59,286 bases of DNA from Draconibacterium sp. (GCA_016705335.1 JADIYN010000039.1:1-59286), one strand, 5' to 3'. Counted from the stretch's first letter, positions 33,558 to 45,266 are shown. A program made the numbers and translations. The notes: generated from the letters alone by a model not told the origin.

Positions 33558-34667
33558 CTAATTCTTGATGAATTTATGTTTGTAATTTATTCCTGCACAG
33601 TAAAGATCTACAATGTATGTTCCTGGCAATAAATTGCTTATGTCGATATTCTGTTTTTTGTGTCCAATTTTTTTTTCAAGAAGAAGTTGTCCTTCCAGAT
33701 TGAAAATTTTCACATATCCACTTGAATCTTCATTGGTGTTCAATATTATATTTAAAGTGTTATTGGCAGGATTTGGCCACACAAAATTCTGAAGTGATGA
33801 GTTCTTCGGATTTGAGATTGAGGAAGATGATGTTGTACTATTCACAAGCGTTACTGTTTCAAACTCGTTGCTGAAACGGTAAAACGGGTAGGGGCCGCCA
33901 TAATCATAGTGATCCGGAACGTTCCCAATCATATTATCACGCTGACCTTCATCATCGTCGCAATAAGCAATAGCAAATCCAATTACCTTATCTACAGTTA
34001 AACTTGCCGGCGTATTTTCAATGCTGTTTTCGTCGTAGTTTTTGTCGAAAATTTTGAATTCCAGTTCCCATGTGTATTTATTTCCATTCTGGGTGATTTT
34101 TACATTCACATGGTCGTCAAAATTCATTGCGTTATTGGTATTACAATCAGTGCCGAGGTCAATTATATGGTTGATTCCATCGGGCGAGTCGAAACCCATT
34201 ACGTCTCCGTTCTCATAATTGTTTTTATCACGTGGGACGGCTGCAATATGGTAGGCAAATGCGTTGTATGAATTGTCGCCGCATTCATGTCCTTCAGCAA
34301 TATTATCTTCGTCTATAAAAAACTCAGTACAGTCATCGTCCCAGTAATTGGTAGTGGGGTTTACCCGGTCATCAACTAATTTGTCGTCCGTGATTTCCAT
34401 AAGTACATAAAGCCTTGATTCAGACCATGTAACTTTGTACCTGCCATTAAAATCAGTAGAATCAGGCAAATCCTGTCCATCGTAAGGTTGATTGATGTAC
34501 GACCATTCTGCATTAGTCCAGCTTTTTTCATCACCAATCCCATCAATAACTGGTGATACATCAACTTTCGGAGCGCGGTAATTATTTTTTTCCTGTCCAA
34601 TTGCTGACCTGGGACTGGAACACGCCAATGCGAGGGCAGCTAAAAAAAGAATTCTTTTGTTTCTCAT
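33558..34667 (-). CDS. Secreted CBM9-like protein with T9SS domain
   Basis: An intact frame of 369 residues. It has a signal peptide (1-24) and a CBM9-like domain (about 30-265) with the usual start 'PVIDGIGDEKSWTNAEW', then 'RLYVLMEITDDKL', 'WDDDCTEFFIDEDN' and 'YTWELEFKI'. CBM9-like domains bind sugar chain ends and appear as free-standing glycan-binding proteins in PULs. Residues 295-369 are a T9SS sorting domain ('VWPNPANNTLNIIL', 'LLPGTYIVDLY', 'YKHKFIKN'). It is the first gene of the minus-strand operon and faces the SusC gene across a 344-bp shared control region. It is one of the few long genes in the window without a frame break. Confidence 0.85.
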   Translation of the reverse strand: MRNKRILFLAALALACSSPRSAIGQEKNNYRAPKVDVSPVIDGIGDEKSWTNAEWSYINQPYDGQDLPDSTDFNGRYKVTWSESRLYVLMEITDDKLVDDRVNPTTNYWDDDCTEFFIDEDNIAEGHECGDNSYNAFAYHIAAVPRDKNNYENGDVMGFDSPDGINHIIDLGTDCNTNNAMNFDDHVNVKITQNGNKYTWELEFKIFDKNYDENSIENTPASLTVDKVIGFAIAYCDDDEGQRDNMIGNVPDHYDYGGPYPFYRFSNEFETVTLVNSTTSSSSISNPKNSSLQNFVWPNPANNTLNIILNTNEDSSGYVKIFNLEGQLLLEKKIGHKKQNIDISNLLPGTYIVDLYCAGINYKHKFIKN

Positions 34668-34839
34668 AAATGGTATTTAATATTTGATTAATCCGGCTTA
34701 ATTAATATAGGCTAAAAGTATAGGTTTTGAACCTGAAAAACCACACAAGCACTGTTCCCGGAGTATTACTTATCATAATAATATAAAATATTATGACTGC
34801 CTTATATTGTAGATATACAGATATATACATGTAGTAAAT

Positions 34840-34894
34840 GAAACAATTGAACTCGCATTTTGGAACAATTGCACTGCATTGATTTGGAACAATT
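34840..34894. promoter_or_regulatory. Three direct repeats, candidate HTCS operator
   Basis: TTTGGAACAATT occurs at 34859-34870 and 34883-34894, and a weaker GAAACAATT at 34840-34848. Start-to-start spacing of the core is 22 and 24 bases, about two helical turns. AraC-type regulators such as HTCS proteins bind direct repeats. The sites lie 50-105 bases before the candidate SusC -7 box. Confidence 0.5.
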
Positions 34895-34944
34895 ACCCAT
34901 GCTTTCTGTAGCATTAAAACACGGTAGGAAAACACGGTAGAACC

Positions 34945-34952
34945 TACTTTTG
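34945..34952 (+). promoter_or_regulatory. Candidate -7 box of the SusC promoter
   Basis: TACTTTTG matches the Bacteroidota TAnnTTTG consensus. It lies 60 bases before the ATG at 35012 and downstream of the direct repeats. A good -33 element is missing, as expected for an activator-dependent promoter. Confidence 0.4.
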
Positions 34953-35011
34953 GTTTCAGTATAAATTGTGAATAGGACAAAAAAAGCACTAATCAAAATC
35001 TAACAATAAAA

Positions 35012-38000
35012 ATGAGAGGAATTGCAGGTATTATTATTTTGATATTTCTATATCAAACTGGTTTTGCAAGGGAGCACAATTCAAACGCTCCTGAATCAAA
35101 CAACATTGAACAAACTGAAAGCGTGGTTACCGGTCGTGTAACCGATGCAGGTAACGGTCAGCCATTAGTTGGTGTTACAGTTGTAATTCAGGGAACAACT
35201 ACAGGAATTGCAACCGATCTGGATGGACTGTTTTCATTAAAAGTTACCGACACGAATACCAAACTGTTGTTTTCGTATATCGGTTACGAAACTCAGGTTA
35301 TTGCCCTATCGGAACAACAAAATTAGAAGTTAAACTGAAAGAAGATGTTAAGATGCTCGATGAGGTTGTAGCTGTTGGTTACGGTATTCAAAAGAAAAAG
35401 ATATTACCGGTTCAATTGCACAGGTGAAGCTGATGAACTTGATAACGTTGCAAGTTCACAAATCGCCACTGCATTACAGGGTAAAGTCGCGGGGTATATA
35501 TTATGAATAACAGTGGTCAGGCCGGAGCCGGCGTTGATATCCAGATTCGTGGTATTACCTCATTAAATAATGTTTCCCCGCTTTGGGTTATCGATGGTGT
35601 TCCAGGCGACCAAAGCATGGTGAATATGAATGACATTGAAACCATCGACATTATAAAAGATGGTGCAACAGCCGCAATTTATGGTGTGAGAGCCGCAGGC
35701 GGTTTGGTAATGGTTACAACCAAACGTGGTCTGGGGCAGAAAAAACCAAAAATCAGTTTCAATGCATATACTGGTATTAGTGGAGCCTGGCGTTTGCCCG
35801 AAATGGTAAACTCCGACGAATACATTACCTTGAAAAACGAACAGTGGTCAAGCAAAACCTTACCTGTTGGTTTCAGTCTCGATTCGCTTGGTAAATATGA
35901 AACCACCGACTGGATGGACGCCATGTTTAAAACAGGGGTGACTCAGAATTATGATTTAATTGTCTCAGGTTCAGGCGAAACATCGAATTATTATCTTGGA
36001 GGATCCTATTTTAAAGAAGCTCCATCGTTTGTCGATAACTCATTTGACAAGTATTCTGTCCGTATTAATTCTGATTACAAAATTACAAAATGGCTGAAAG
36101 TGGGAGAATCATTAAGCATGGTTTATTCAAAACAAGATGGTATAAATAATGAATGGGGATACCTGGATGGTATTTTACGAACCCTCCAATGATGCCTGTT
36201 TATGATGAAAAAAAAACCAGCCCGGTGGATATGGTTATGTCGATTATCACGCCCTTGGTGATTATGATGGTGAAAACCCCATGGCAAACCAACTTACCAC
36301 ACAAGAGTTAAGTTATCATCAGAAAGTAAGTGGAAATGCATTTGCAACAGCTACAATTATTCCTGGATTAACAGTTACCGGAACTTTTTCAGGAGATCTT
36401 TCGGTTGATAACAGTAAAACTGTAAGCTATCCTTACAAATTGGCCGATAAAAAGGATCGTTCGACCACCGATATCAGCCTGTCATTCAGCAAAGGAATTT
36501 CGATGTTAGCGAACGTGTATGCCAACTATAACAAAGAGTTTGGTAACACAATATTGACGCCACTGCCGGATACGAAGCAAGTCAATATGAGGGAAATAAC
36601 CTTTCGGGAAACGGTAAAAATGCAAGGTTCGGACTAATCGTTCTAAACCAGACTGATGTGGAAGGCCGCACAACCAACGGTACTGAGTGGTTAGGACGTT
36701 CTGTTTCGCAATTTGGCCGGCTCACATATCAATATGCCGGAAAATATATTTTGCGTGGGGTTATTCGCCGTGACGGCAGCGATAAGTTTGGAACAAACAA
36801 CCGTTATGGAATATTCCCATCAATTTCAGCCGCATGGAAAATGAGCGAAGAAGATTTTATTAAAAATATTGAAGCCATCTCTTTTTTAAAAATAAAGGGA
36901 GGTTATGGTGTCAATGGGAACGACAATATTGGTCAGTATTTGTACACCTCTAATATGGTGGGTTCTATGCCATATCCTTATGGAACTTATAGCACGGTGA
37001 AACAAAATTCCGGTGTCAGACTTTCATCCAATTTTTCGAACCCGGATATTATGTGGGAGCGCTCTAAACTGCTCGAGTTTGGTGTTGAATTAGGAATGTT
37101 CAAAAATGCTCTGTTCGTTAATTCAGAGGTATATAAAAGATCGTCAGACCAGATGTTGTTTTACCAGAGTCTGCCTCTTAGCTCGGGTCTGGGTGGTCAG
37201 TATGACGACAATCCATCACAGGTAATCAATGCCGGGCTTATCAGTAGCAAGGGGCTCGATTTTTCGGTAACCTACAAAGGTTCATTCGGCGATTTCAAAT
37301 ATTCAATTAGCGGAAATGTATCTACTTTCAGGTACAGAGTTGAAGAGTTAACTAACAACGATGCATTAATGACCGCAGCTGTTTTGGCCGACCGTGTTGA
37401 GGTATCACGCACAACTGTAGGTGATGTGGGAGGTTACTTTTACGGGTATCAGAGTATTGGAATATTCCAAACTCCCGAGCAGGTGGCTGAATACAACGAA
37501 TTGGCAAGGCAACGCGCTAAAGAGTTGAATCCGGGAATTAGCGAATCAACCCTGGCATCGACTTATTACAGTAGGGCAAATACTGCTCCCGGCGATTTAA
37601 TTTATAAAGATTTGGATAATGACGGAACTATAACCCAGGCCGACCGAGCTAAAATAGGTAATCCCTGGCCAAAAGCCACTTACGGTTTGCAGATTATGGC
37701 AAATTATAAACGGTTTGATTTAACAATTGCTACAACAGGTATTTATAAACGCGATGTTTTTAACGCTTCGCGAGCCAGTACTTACCAGTTTGGCAGTTAC
37801 GATTATTCTACAACAACCCAGGCGCTTACCCGCTGGACAGAAGAAAATCACTCCACCACCAATTTTAGGATTTATGGAGACGATCCGAATAAAAACCTGT
37901 CAAATCCATCATCGTAGTATGTTGAAGATGGTTCGTTTTTAAGGGTTAAAAATATTGAACTCGGATTTTCTGTGCCAAAAACACTTATCAATAAAATCGG

Positions 38001-38169
38001 ACTCGAAAAGTTAAGGGTTTATATGTCAGGCCAGAACATCTTCACATTCACCAAATACACGGGTTTCGATCCTGAATTCGGAATCGGAAGTGCAACAAGT
38101 GCTGGTGTTGATGGCGGTACTTATCCGCAATCAAGGATTTTCCTGATGGGTGTTCAGGTTGATATTTAA
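35012..38169 (+). CDS. SusC-like TonB-dependent outer-membrane glycan transporter
   Basis: About 1053 residues. It has a signal peptide (1-19) and a carboxypeptidase-regulatory-like domain ('VTGRVTDAGNGQPLVGV'). The plug includes 'LDEVVAVGYGIQKKK', 'GVDIQIRGITSLNNVSPLWVIDGVPGD' and 'IKDGATAAIYGVRAAGGLVMVTTKRG'. A beta-barrel ends near 'QSRIFLMGVQVDI'. SusC proteins import oligosaccharides with the SusD lid, which follows 40 bases later. One-base frame breaks lie near 35312, 35395, 35420, 35495, 36190-36240 and 36568. In addition a TAG at 37915-37917 interrupts the frame 84 codons before the end, just before 'YVEDGSFLRVKNIELGF', a conserved strand. The gene is best read as one functional transporter damaged in the data, though the TAG could be a real nonsense mutation. 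Confidence 0.88.
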
Positions 38170-38209
38170 TTCTTTCAGGCAGTTTAATCAATTATAAAAC
38201 AAGACTACA

Positions 38210-39990
38210 ATGAAAACAAATATTAAAATCTTAATTATAGCACTGGCTTTGGTAGTGTTTCATTCATGCAAAAGTGATTTCTTAGATGGTTCAGACCCGA
38301 ATAACCCTACGCTGGCCACTTTTTATACATCAATTGACAATGCACAACTTGCGCTTGACGGTGTTTATGGCGAGTTTCACGATGAATATCTTTATTTTGG
38401 CGAATACTTCTACATCACCATGTTTTCAACGGGCGAGGCAGAATATGTACATCCCGAATCGCGCTATACCGACTTCAATAATTACAACTACGGACCGACC
38501 AACTCGCTTGTTACAGGTTTTTATAAAGACTGGTACAGGATTGTGGGCAGGGCAAATAATGTGCTCGACGGTTTAAAACTCATGAAGGAAAGCGGCAGTT
38601 ACAGCGCTGCCGACCTCGAAATTATTGATGAAATGGCTGGACAATGCTATTTTTTACGCGGGGTAGGCTATTCATTTCTTATTCGTTCGTTCGGACAGAA
38701 AATGCCAAGCCATCCTTCATATAACGCTAATCTGCCAGGTGTCATTCTGATTGATACAGTTCTTACCACAAGAGAACAGATGTACAAAGACAGGAACACT
38801 TGCGGTGAAGTTTGGGAAGCAGTTGTAAAAGATTTCAGAACAGCCGAGCAACTGTTGCCTGAATCATGGTCTGCCGAAGAAGCAGGTAAAGCTACAAAAG
38901 GTGCCGCCCAGGCATTTCTTGGCGAAACTTATGTTTACCTGCAGGATTGGGACAATGCTAAAAAGGCATTTGATAAAGTACTGGCAAACACCAACTATAA
39001 ATTGGTAAGCGATTTTTCGCACAATTTCGATTATAAACATATTATGAATTCAGAGTCAATTTTTGAAGTTGGCTTTAACAATATGACAATCAGCTTGCCC
39101 GGAACCTATATTTATCGGCTTCTTGCATTACAATCATGGGGAACTTCAATTGTACGCAATTCAACAATCGACAAATTCAGTTCCTCGGTTGTAATTAACA
39201 ATCAAACCCTTGATGAAGCGCTAAAAGCAAAAGCAACGGTTGTAGGTTCTGTGTACAAAGGTTATGTTGATGAATTAATAAGGGTAAGTACACCGCTGAT
39301 TGGGAATTCGTACGAAAATAAAGAGGCGTTTTTAAGTACAATCCGCAGTCTCACAACCATCCCATTTTATAGGACCGATGGAGTAACTTATGAAAAGGTG
39401 TTTTGCAATTTTTGAATGCAGTTTCACCGAAAGATCCGCGTTTGGCAACCACTGTTTATACCCCGAAAACTGACTCCATTGTGGTGTTTAATCCATCATT
39501 GGGAAAATGGTCAAAAAAGCTGTTTGAATTCAGCAATTACGGAATCAAAAAATACATCCCCGATAGCGTGAATGTTGAAAGCGCAAATTCTGCCGGAATG
39601 GGGAATGACGGGCACGTGAGTAGGAATTTCAGGATTATGAGACTTGACGATGTTTACCTGTACTATGCCGAGGTAATGCACCGTTTAGGTGACGATACAA
39701 AAGCAAAAGAATACCTGAATAAGATTGTCAGAAGGGCAAATGGACTGAATCCAAATACTCCATCTCCAGTTGATTTGTCGCCGGTTGATATGATGCCTGA
39801 AATTCAAAAGCAGACATATCTTGAAACCTGTCTCGAAGGAAAAATCTGGTATCACTATCGCCGGTGGAATATCGCCGCAAGCGAGTGGGCCAAATATGGG
39901 TTTGTTGAAAATAAAAATGAGTGTTTCCCAATACCACAAGGCGAATTCGATGCAAATCCGGCTATCAAATTACAAAACGCCGGCTATTAA
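38210..39990 (+). CDS. SusD-like surface glycan-binding lipoprotein
   Basis: About 594 residues. The lipobox Cys follows 'ALVVFHSC' at residue 20, so it is a surface lipoprotein. Features of the SusD/RagB family are seen in order: 'NNPTLATFYTSIDNAQLALDG', 'YFLRGVGYSFLIRSFG', TPR-like 'AAQAFLGETYVYLQDWDNAKKAF', 'RLDDVYLYYAEVMHRLGD', and the end 'WHYRRWN'-like segment with 'CFPIPQGEFDANPAIKLQNAGY'. It caps the SusC channel and binds incoming glycan. The only frame break is near 39400, between two well-matched halves. Confidence 0.92.
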
Positions 39991-40128
39991 TCGGTAATTG
40001 AATTTATCGACAGTATTCACACCGCGTATGCATTTGATTTTTTTCAAAGTCGTACCCGGGGTATAAAATAAAGCATATATCTAAATGATAGAACTGGTTA
40101 TTTATTAATTAATTAAAAATTGTAAACT

Positions 40129-42062
40129 ATGAAGATTAGAAATTTACTTCTTTCATCTGTTTTAGTGGCTGGTGGTTTTGTATCACATGCCCAGGATCTG
40201 TACTTTACTACTACCGGTAGTTGTGCAAGTTACATAACTTATAACAATTGGGATTCGCACCAGGCAGACTCAATATATCTTATTGAGCGAACAAAACAAA
40301 CAATTGTTGTGGATGGTGTTGCTGATGCTGCCTATAGCGCAGCCCAGGTTGGTATTTTGAATAATATAATGAATGAACTTAAAGTGGGTAACGAATTGGA
40401 TTTAAGTAATTATCCTCAATCAGAAACCGATTTGTACACCACCTTTAAAGCTTTATGGACAGAAAACGGTGTTTACATGCTGATTGATGTAAAAGATGAT
40501 TTGGTTAGATATCAGAATCCTGACTACCAATGGGAAAATGATGCTGTCGAATTATTCTTTGCAAAAGCCCGGGGCGAAGGTAAAATCCAGCTAATTATAC
40601 CAGCAATGGTTGGTACAACTCATCCTGACTATCCTGCAGCACTAAATTTTGAAACGGGTTCTGCAACCGGTTCTCAAGAGGCTTATACAGTTTTTGGTTA
40701 TGATGCCAATAATTGGGATGAAAGTGTTTTTAACTGGGCAATCAAAAAAACTGAAACAGGGTACACAATGGAAGTTTATCTTGATAAAGATATCGTAACA
40801 AACGGCAACAGCGAAGCTCTTTTTGTTAACGGGGGAATGTTTGCCGGCGATATCAATGTTGATGAATCTGATGAAAAACAGAATAGTAATGATCCGGCAC
40901 TTTATGTTCGCGAAGCAATTATCGGTATGATGGGCAACTCACTGCATGAATACGCTACTTCAGATAACTACGGCTGGTTTAAACTGGTTGATAACACTGA
41001 AGTTGAAGAAGAGTTATATTTTACTGTTACCGGAAGCTGTGCCGACTACATTACTTATAATAATTGGGACTCGCACCAGGCTGATTCTATCTATGTAATC
41101 GAACGTACAGATAAGGTAATTACTGTTGATGGTGTTGAAGATGCCGCATACAGCGTTGCTAATACAGGACTTCTCAATAACATAATGAATGAACTTAAAG
41201 TGGGTAACGAATTGGATTTAAGTAATTATCCTCAATCAGAAACCGATTTGTACACCACCTTTAAAGCTTTATGGACCGAAAATGGTGTTTACATGCTGAT
41301 TGATGTAAAAGATGATTTGGTTAGATATCAGAATCCTGATTACCAATGGGAAAATGATGCTGTCGAATTATTCTTTGCAAAGCCCGGGGCGAAGGTAAAA
41401 TCCAGCTAATTATACCAGCAATGGTTGGTACAACTCATCCTGACTATCCTGCAGCACTAGATTTTGAAACGGGTTCTGCAACCGGTTCTCAAGAGGCTTA
41501 TACAGTTTTTGGTTATGATGCCAATAACTGGGATGAAAGTGTATTTAACTGGGCAATCAAAAAAACTGCAACAGGGTACACAATGGAAGTTTATCTTGAT
41601 AAAGATATCGTAACAAACGGCAACAGCGAAGCTCTTTTTGTTAACGGGGGAATGTTTGCCGGCGATATCAATGTTGATGAATCTGATGAAAAACAGAATA
41701 GCAATGATCCGGCACTTTATGTTCGCGAAGCAATTATCGGTATGATGGGCAACTCACTGCATGAATACGCTACTTCAGATAACTACGGTTGGTTCAAATT
41801 GGCTGATCATACTACAGGGATTAAGTCAATTAGTAATTTACCAGAGTTGAATGCCTGGTATAACTCATCCAGCCGGGAGATTAAAATTCAGAATACTTCG
41901 GTAAGAACTGTTATGTTGTACAATATCACAGGTCAGGCAATGGCTGTAAAATTTGACGACAGCAGAGTTCCAGTTTCACATTTGAAAGCCGGTGTATATA
42001 TTTTATCGGGTAAAGATGCTGCAGGTAAATTCGTAGGTTCAAAGAAAATAGTTCTTTATTAA
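40129..42062 (+). CDS. Secreted protein with two near-identical CBM9-like domains and T9SS tail
   Basis: About 644 residues. A signal peptide (1-20) precedes two copies of a 272-residue unit, each a CBM9-like domain ('VDGVADAAYSAAQVG' or 'VDGVEDAAYSVANTG', 'NGVYMLIDVKDDLVRYQ', 'WENDAVELFFAK', 'GYTMEVYLDKDI'). The C-terminal 80 residues are a T9SS sorting domain ('VRTVMLYNITGQAM', 'HLKAGVYILSG', 'SKKIVLY'). It follows SusCD in position and is the kind of surface glycan-binding protein expected there. One frame break near 41385 is explained by a lost A: copy 1 has GCAAAAGCCC and copy 2 has GCAAAGCCC at the same place. Confidence 0.85.
40198..41811 (+). repeat. Tandem duplication, 816-bp period
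   Basis: Copy 1 covers 40198-41013 and copy 2 covers 41014 to about 41811. The first 150 bases of each copy have drifted, mostly at third codon positions. From about 40366/41182 onward the copies are almost base-for-base identical, which suggests recent gene conversion or duplication. The offset drops from 816 to 815 at the lost A near 41385. Confidence 0.9.
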
Positions 42063-42146
42063 AATATAAATATTGGTAAGGTGTTTTTTCCTTGCAATAT
42101 AGTTTTTTTTAGTCTCTAAGTTCTGTTTAGTTAGTATTATTAAGAG

Positions 42147-42172
42147 GTAGGGTGGTGAAATTGCCACCCTAC
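42147..42172 (+). terminator. Terminator after SusC-SusD-CBM9 unit
   Basis: A 9-bp GC-rich perfect stem (GTAGGGTGG / CCACCCTAC) with an 8-base loop lies 85 bases after the CBM9-tandem stop, followed by TATCTTATTTGTTTG. It likely ends or attenuates the core PUL transcript. Confidence 0.65.
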
Positions 42173-42197
42173 TATCTTATTTGTTTGTAGAATCTCG

Positions 42198-44170
42198 GTG
42201 AATAAGTTTTATAAGGCTCCGCATAGAAAAAAATCAGAAACCCTTTGTTAATGAAAATTTTTATAATTGGTTAAAAGATAGCAGGATAAGATCAGGTAAA
42301 ATTGGAATAATCCTTATTGGTGTAGTTGGAACGTTATGGTTTTTAATCCGGGTGATTCCGAAACCAACACGTGCAATCTATCCGTGTATGCGTGCAGTTG
42401 CCCCTTTTATGTCGGGGCTTGTAATCTATTTACTGTCTGTTGCCGGGGGTAGCGCTGCCTTTATCAGGTTTAAGCAACAATGGGTAAAATCCAATTATCT
42501 TATTTCTTTTGGTTTTCTGGTTTTTTCTGGGCTCCGGAGTTCTTTTCTTTGTTAACAATCCCGGCTCTTCATTTTCAAATACAAAAAAGACTTATGCTTT
42601 CACAGGCCAGGTAAATACGCCTGTTGGTACAGCCATCGGGTACTATCCGGGCCGTGTGGTTTGGGCTTATAATCCCGATGCTACCGATGAAACCTGCAAA
42701 AATGTAAAAGGCGACTACTGGTATCAGAATACAGACAAAGCGGTTGTTCAAAAAATGATGGACGATGCAATTCTTAATCTCACTGAATCGGAAACAACCA
42801 AAGAAGGTTGGGATAAAATATTCAGGAATTTTAATGTCAGGCACGGAAAAGGTAAAACCGGTTATAAAACAGGAGAAAAAATTGTAATAAAAATTAACAC
42901 CACCAATACCTCCGAAACACAATATGAATATGGAGCGCGTATGGATGCAACCCCCGAAGTATTATTGGCTGTTCTCACTCAGTTAATTAACGAAGTGGGA
43001 GTAAAACATGAAGATATTGTGGCCGGCGACCCGTACAGGGTTTTTGCCAACCCGTTATGGGATTTGTGTCACATTGCGTTTCCCGATGTTCACTACATCG
43101 ATGGATATGGAGAAAATGATCGCGAACAAACCAGAGTTTCGGACACCGAGTCTCTGGTTTTCAGCGATAAAGAAAATAAATCACGGCTGCCGGAAGATTA
43201 TATGGATGCCGCTTACATGATAAACATACCGTGTATGAAGTCGCATGGCTCAGCAGGTATTTCGTTAACGGCAAAAAATCACCAGGGCTCCATACTTGGC
43301 AGCGAACAGGATGCCGACGAACAAAGCGCTTCGCATATGCACTATGATTTTCCTGATGCAGATCATGAAGCAATGAACCAGTACCGCCATCTTGTTGATT
43401 ATATGGGACACGAGAAGCTGGGCGGAAATACAGTGCTCTTTATTGTTGATGCCATCTGGTCGGGCACCGATTGGAATGGCGCAGTTGAAAAATGGGGAAT
43501 GTCTCCGTTTAACGGCGATTACACATCATCGCTGTTTTTATCGCAGGATGGTGTGGCAATTGAATCAGTTTGTTACGACTTCTTATACAATGAATATCTT
43601 ACAACCGAACATTATAATGCTTACAATTCGCAGGCCGATTACCCGCTTTGGCCGGCAGCCGGCGATTTTATTCTTCAAGCTGCATCATCTGACTATTGGC
43701 CCGATGATATTCAATACGACCCCGAAGATGATGGTTCAGTTATCGGCAGTCTTGGAGTTACCGAACACTGGAATAACACAACCAGTAAACAATATTCAGT
43801 AAACCTTTCAGGTGAAATTGGCGGAATTCAGCTTGTTTCGGTTCCGGCAGCACTTGTTATTGGCGAAAAAGTAAACTACGACCCTGAACCACTGCATTTT
43901 GGAGGTACCTCAGCAGAGACAATTAACAATGCAAAATTACAGGTATTCCCTAATCCGTTTACCGACCATCTTTCAATTAAACTTCCTGATGCTGCCGGTC
44001 AAAACGCTTTGGCAGAAATATACAACAGCGCTTCGGTGTGCGTGTACAGCAACCGGACAAATGCCGGTGGAGTTCTTCGGATTGATGGATTAGCAAGCCT
44101 TAAAAATGGTTTGTACATTCTGAAGGTACAGGCAGGGAAAGAAATTTATACAACTAAAATCAACAAATAA
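42198..44170 (+). CDS. DUF362 protein with N-terminal membrane helices and T9SS domain
   Basis: About 657 residues, starting at the GTG at 42198. The first 125 residues contain three hydrophobic segments ('IGIILIGVVGTLWFLI', 'MSGLVIYLLSVAGGSAA', 'FGFLVF-FLGSGVLFFV') around 'KPTRAIYPCMRAVAP'. The DUF362 domain follows ('VVIKINTTN'-like, 'TPEVLLAVLTQL', 'INIPCMKSHGSAGISLTAKNHQGS'). The last 80 residues are a T9SS tail ('KLQVFPNPFTDHLSIKL', 'KNGLYILKVQAG'). DUF362 has no settled function; some members bind Fe-S. Frame breaks occur near 42250 and 42510, both in T-rich runs. Membrane helices combined with a T9SS tail are unusual. It sits inside the PUL after a terminator. Confidence 0.72.
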
Positions 44171-44212
44171 ATAAAGTAATATATAAGCCTCTGCTTTATA
44201 AATTTTAATACA

Positions 44213-45232
44213 ATGGTTCATTCTAAAAGAAATATATTTTAATGTTGGCAGCAATGGCTGCTGTTTGTTTTGGCTGCGAAAAATACAGCCAGGTTATCGA
44301 AAAGTTGCAACTGCCTTCGAATGTTATCAAAAATATTGTTGTTGATAATCATGGAATAAAATGGATAACCACCGACAAAGGAGTTGTAAGTTATGATGGT
44401 GTAAAGCTGACAGATTACCTCGATGAAAGTTTATTAAACAGTGGCGCTGCAAACAGACTTTTTTCAGAAGAAAGCCAGGCTGCAAATAAAATCTGGCTTT
44501 GTTCCAACAACGGATTATCGGTTTTTGAACACAGCGATGAGGTAATAATAGATTTTGTTACTTATAAAACAACTCAATCCGGTATTCTGTCAGATTCTGT
44601 TTTGGCGATTGACATTGATTTGAAAAACACCCGGTATATTGACCTTCAGCAGGCCTGTCGATTTTCACCAATAACAAATGGTTTGATTATTTTGGACAGG
44701 CTGGCGAAAAAATACTTCAGAAATATAAAATTAGTGCGGTGGCAGCTGCAAAAAATGACTGGGTTTATGTCTCAACACTAGGCGGCGGTGTTTCACGCTT
44801 CAAATATCTCGATGCTGTTTCGGGGGCAACTACCTTTACCGAAGGGTGGGCAAGCGGACTGAAGTCGGATAGTATTTTAACCGTAGTGGTTGTCGACGAC
44901 ACTTGCCAGTGGTACGGAACCGACAAAGGCGTTGCGTTTCACAAAATGAGCTTACAAAATCGGGTTGGACTTACTATTCCCGCGCCGACGGGCTTATTTG
45001 CGATACGGTAAACACAATAACCCAGGATTTATCGGGGAATATTTGGTTTGGTACCCCAAAAGGTATCAGCAAATTAAGCGACACAGAGTGGGAGAGTTTT
45101 ACTACAAAAAATGGTCTTGTTTCCAATCAAGTAAATACAATTGCCGTTGATTTGGATGGCTCACTCTGGGTTGGAACCAACAACGGAATTTCTCATTATG
45201 TAAATAATATATGGGCAAACTTCGAAAACTAA
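44213..45232 (+). CDS. Lipoprotein with Reg_prop beta-propeller repeats
   Basis: About 340 residues. With one T added near 44240 the start reads 'MVHSKRNIFLMLAAMAAVCFGC', a lipoprotein signal with the lipid Cys at residue 22. The rest consists of two-component-regulator propeller repeats ('NIVVDNHGIKWITTDKGVVSYDG', 'GNIWFGTPKGISKL', 'GSLWVGTNNGISHY'), as in the HTCS sensor, but without kinase or DNA-binding parts. Frame breaks occur near 44655, 44750 and 44960. It could be a stand-alone sensor or binding propeller at the membrane. The adjacent 54-aa membrane protein may be its partner. Confidence 0.68.
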
Positions 45233-45266
45233 CATGAGCTTAACAAAACCAAATCAATACTGAATA

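Larger units (their letters stand above)
34668..35011. other. Divergent control region between the two PUL arms
   Basis: These 344 bases separate the outward-facing CBM9-like and SusC genes. They contain three direct repeats (34840-34894) and a TAnnTTTG-like box (34945-34952). Short open frames on the minus strand here have no protein-like composition. Confidence 0.6.

Noticed and set aside
34702..34989. 95-residue minus-strand open frame in the divergent control region
   Set aside because: AT-rich with no protein-like composition, and it overlaps the direct repeats and the SusC promoter region.
35012..38169. SusC gene as a true pseudogene
   Set aside because: Nearly all disruptions are one-base changes and all domains are present in order with an intact SusD partner. 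Data error is more likely, although the TAG remains open.
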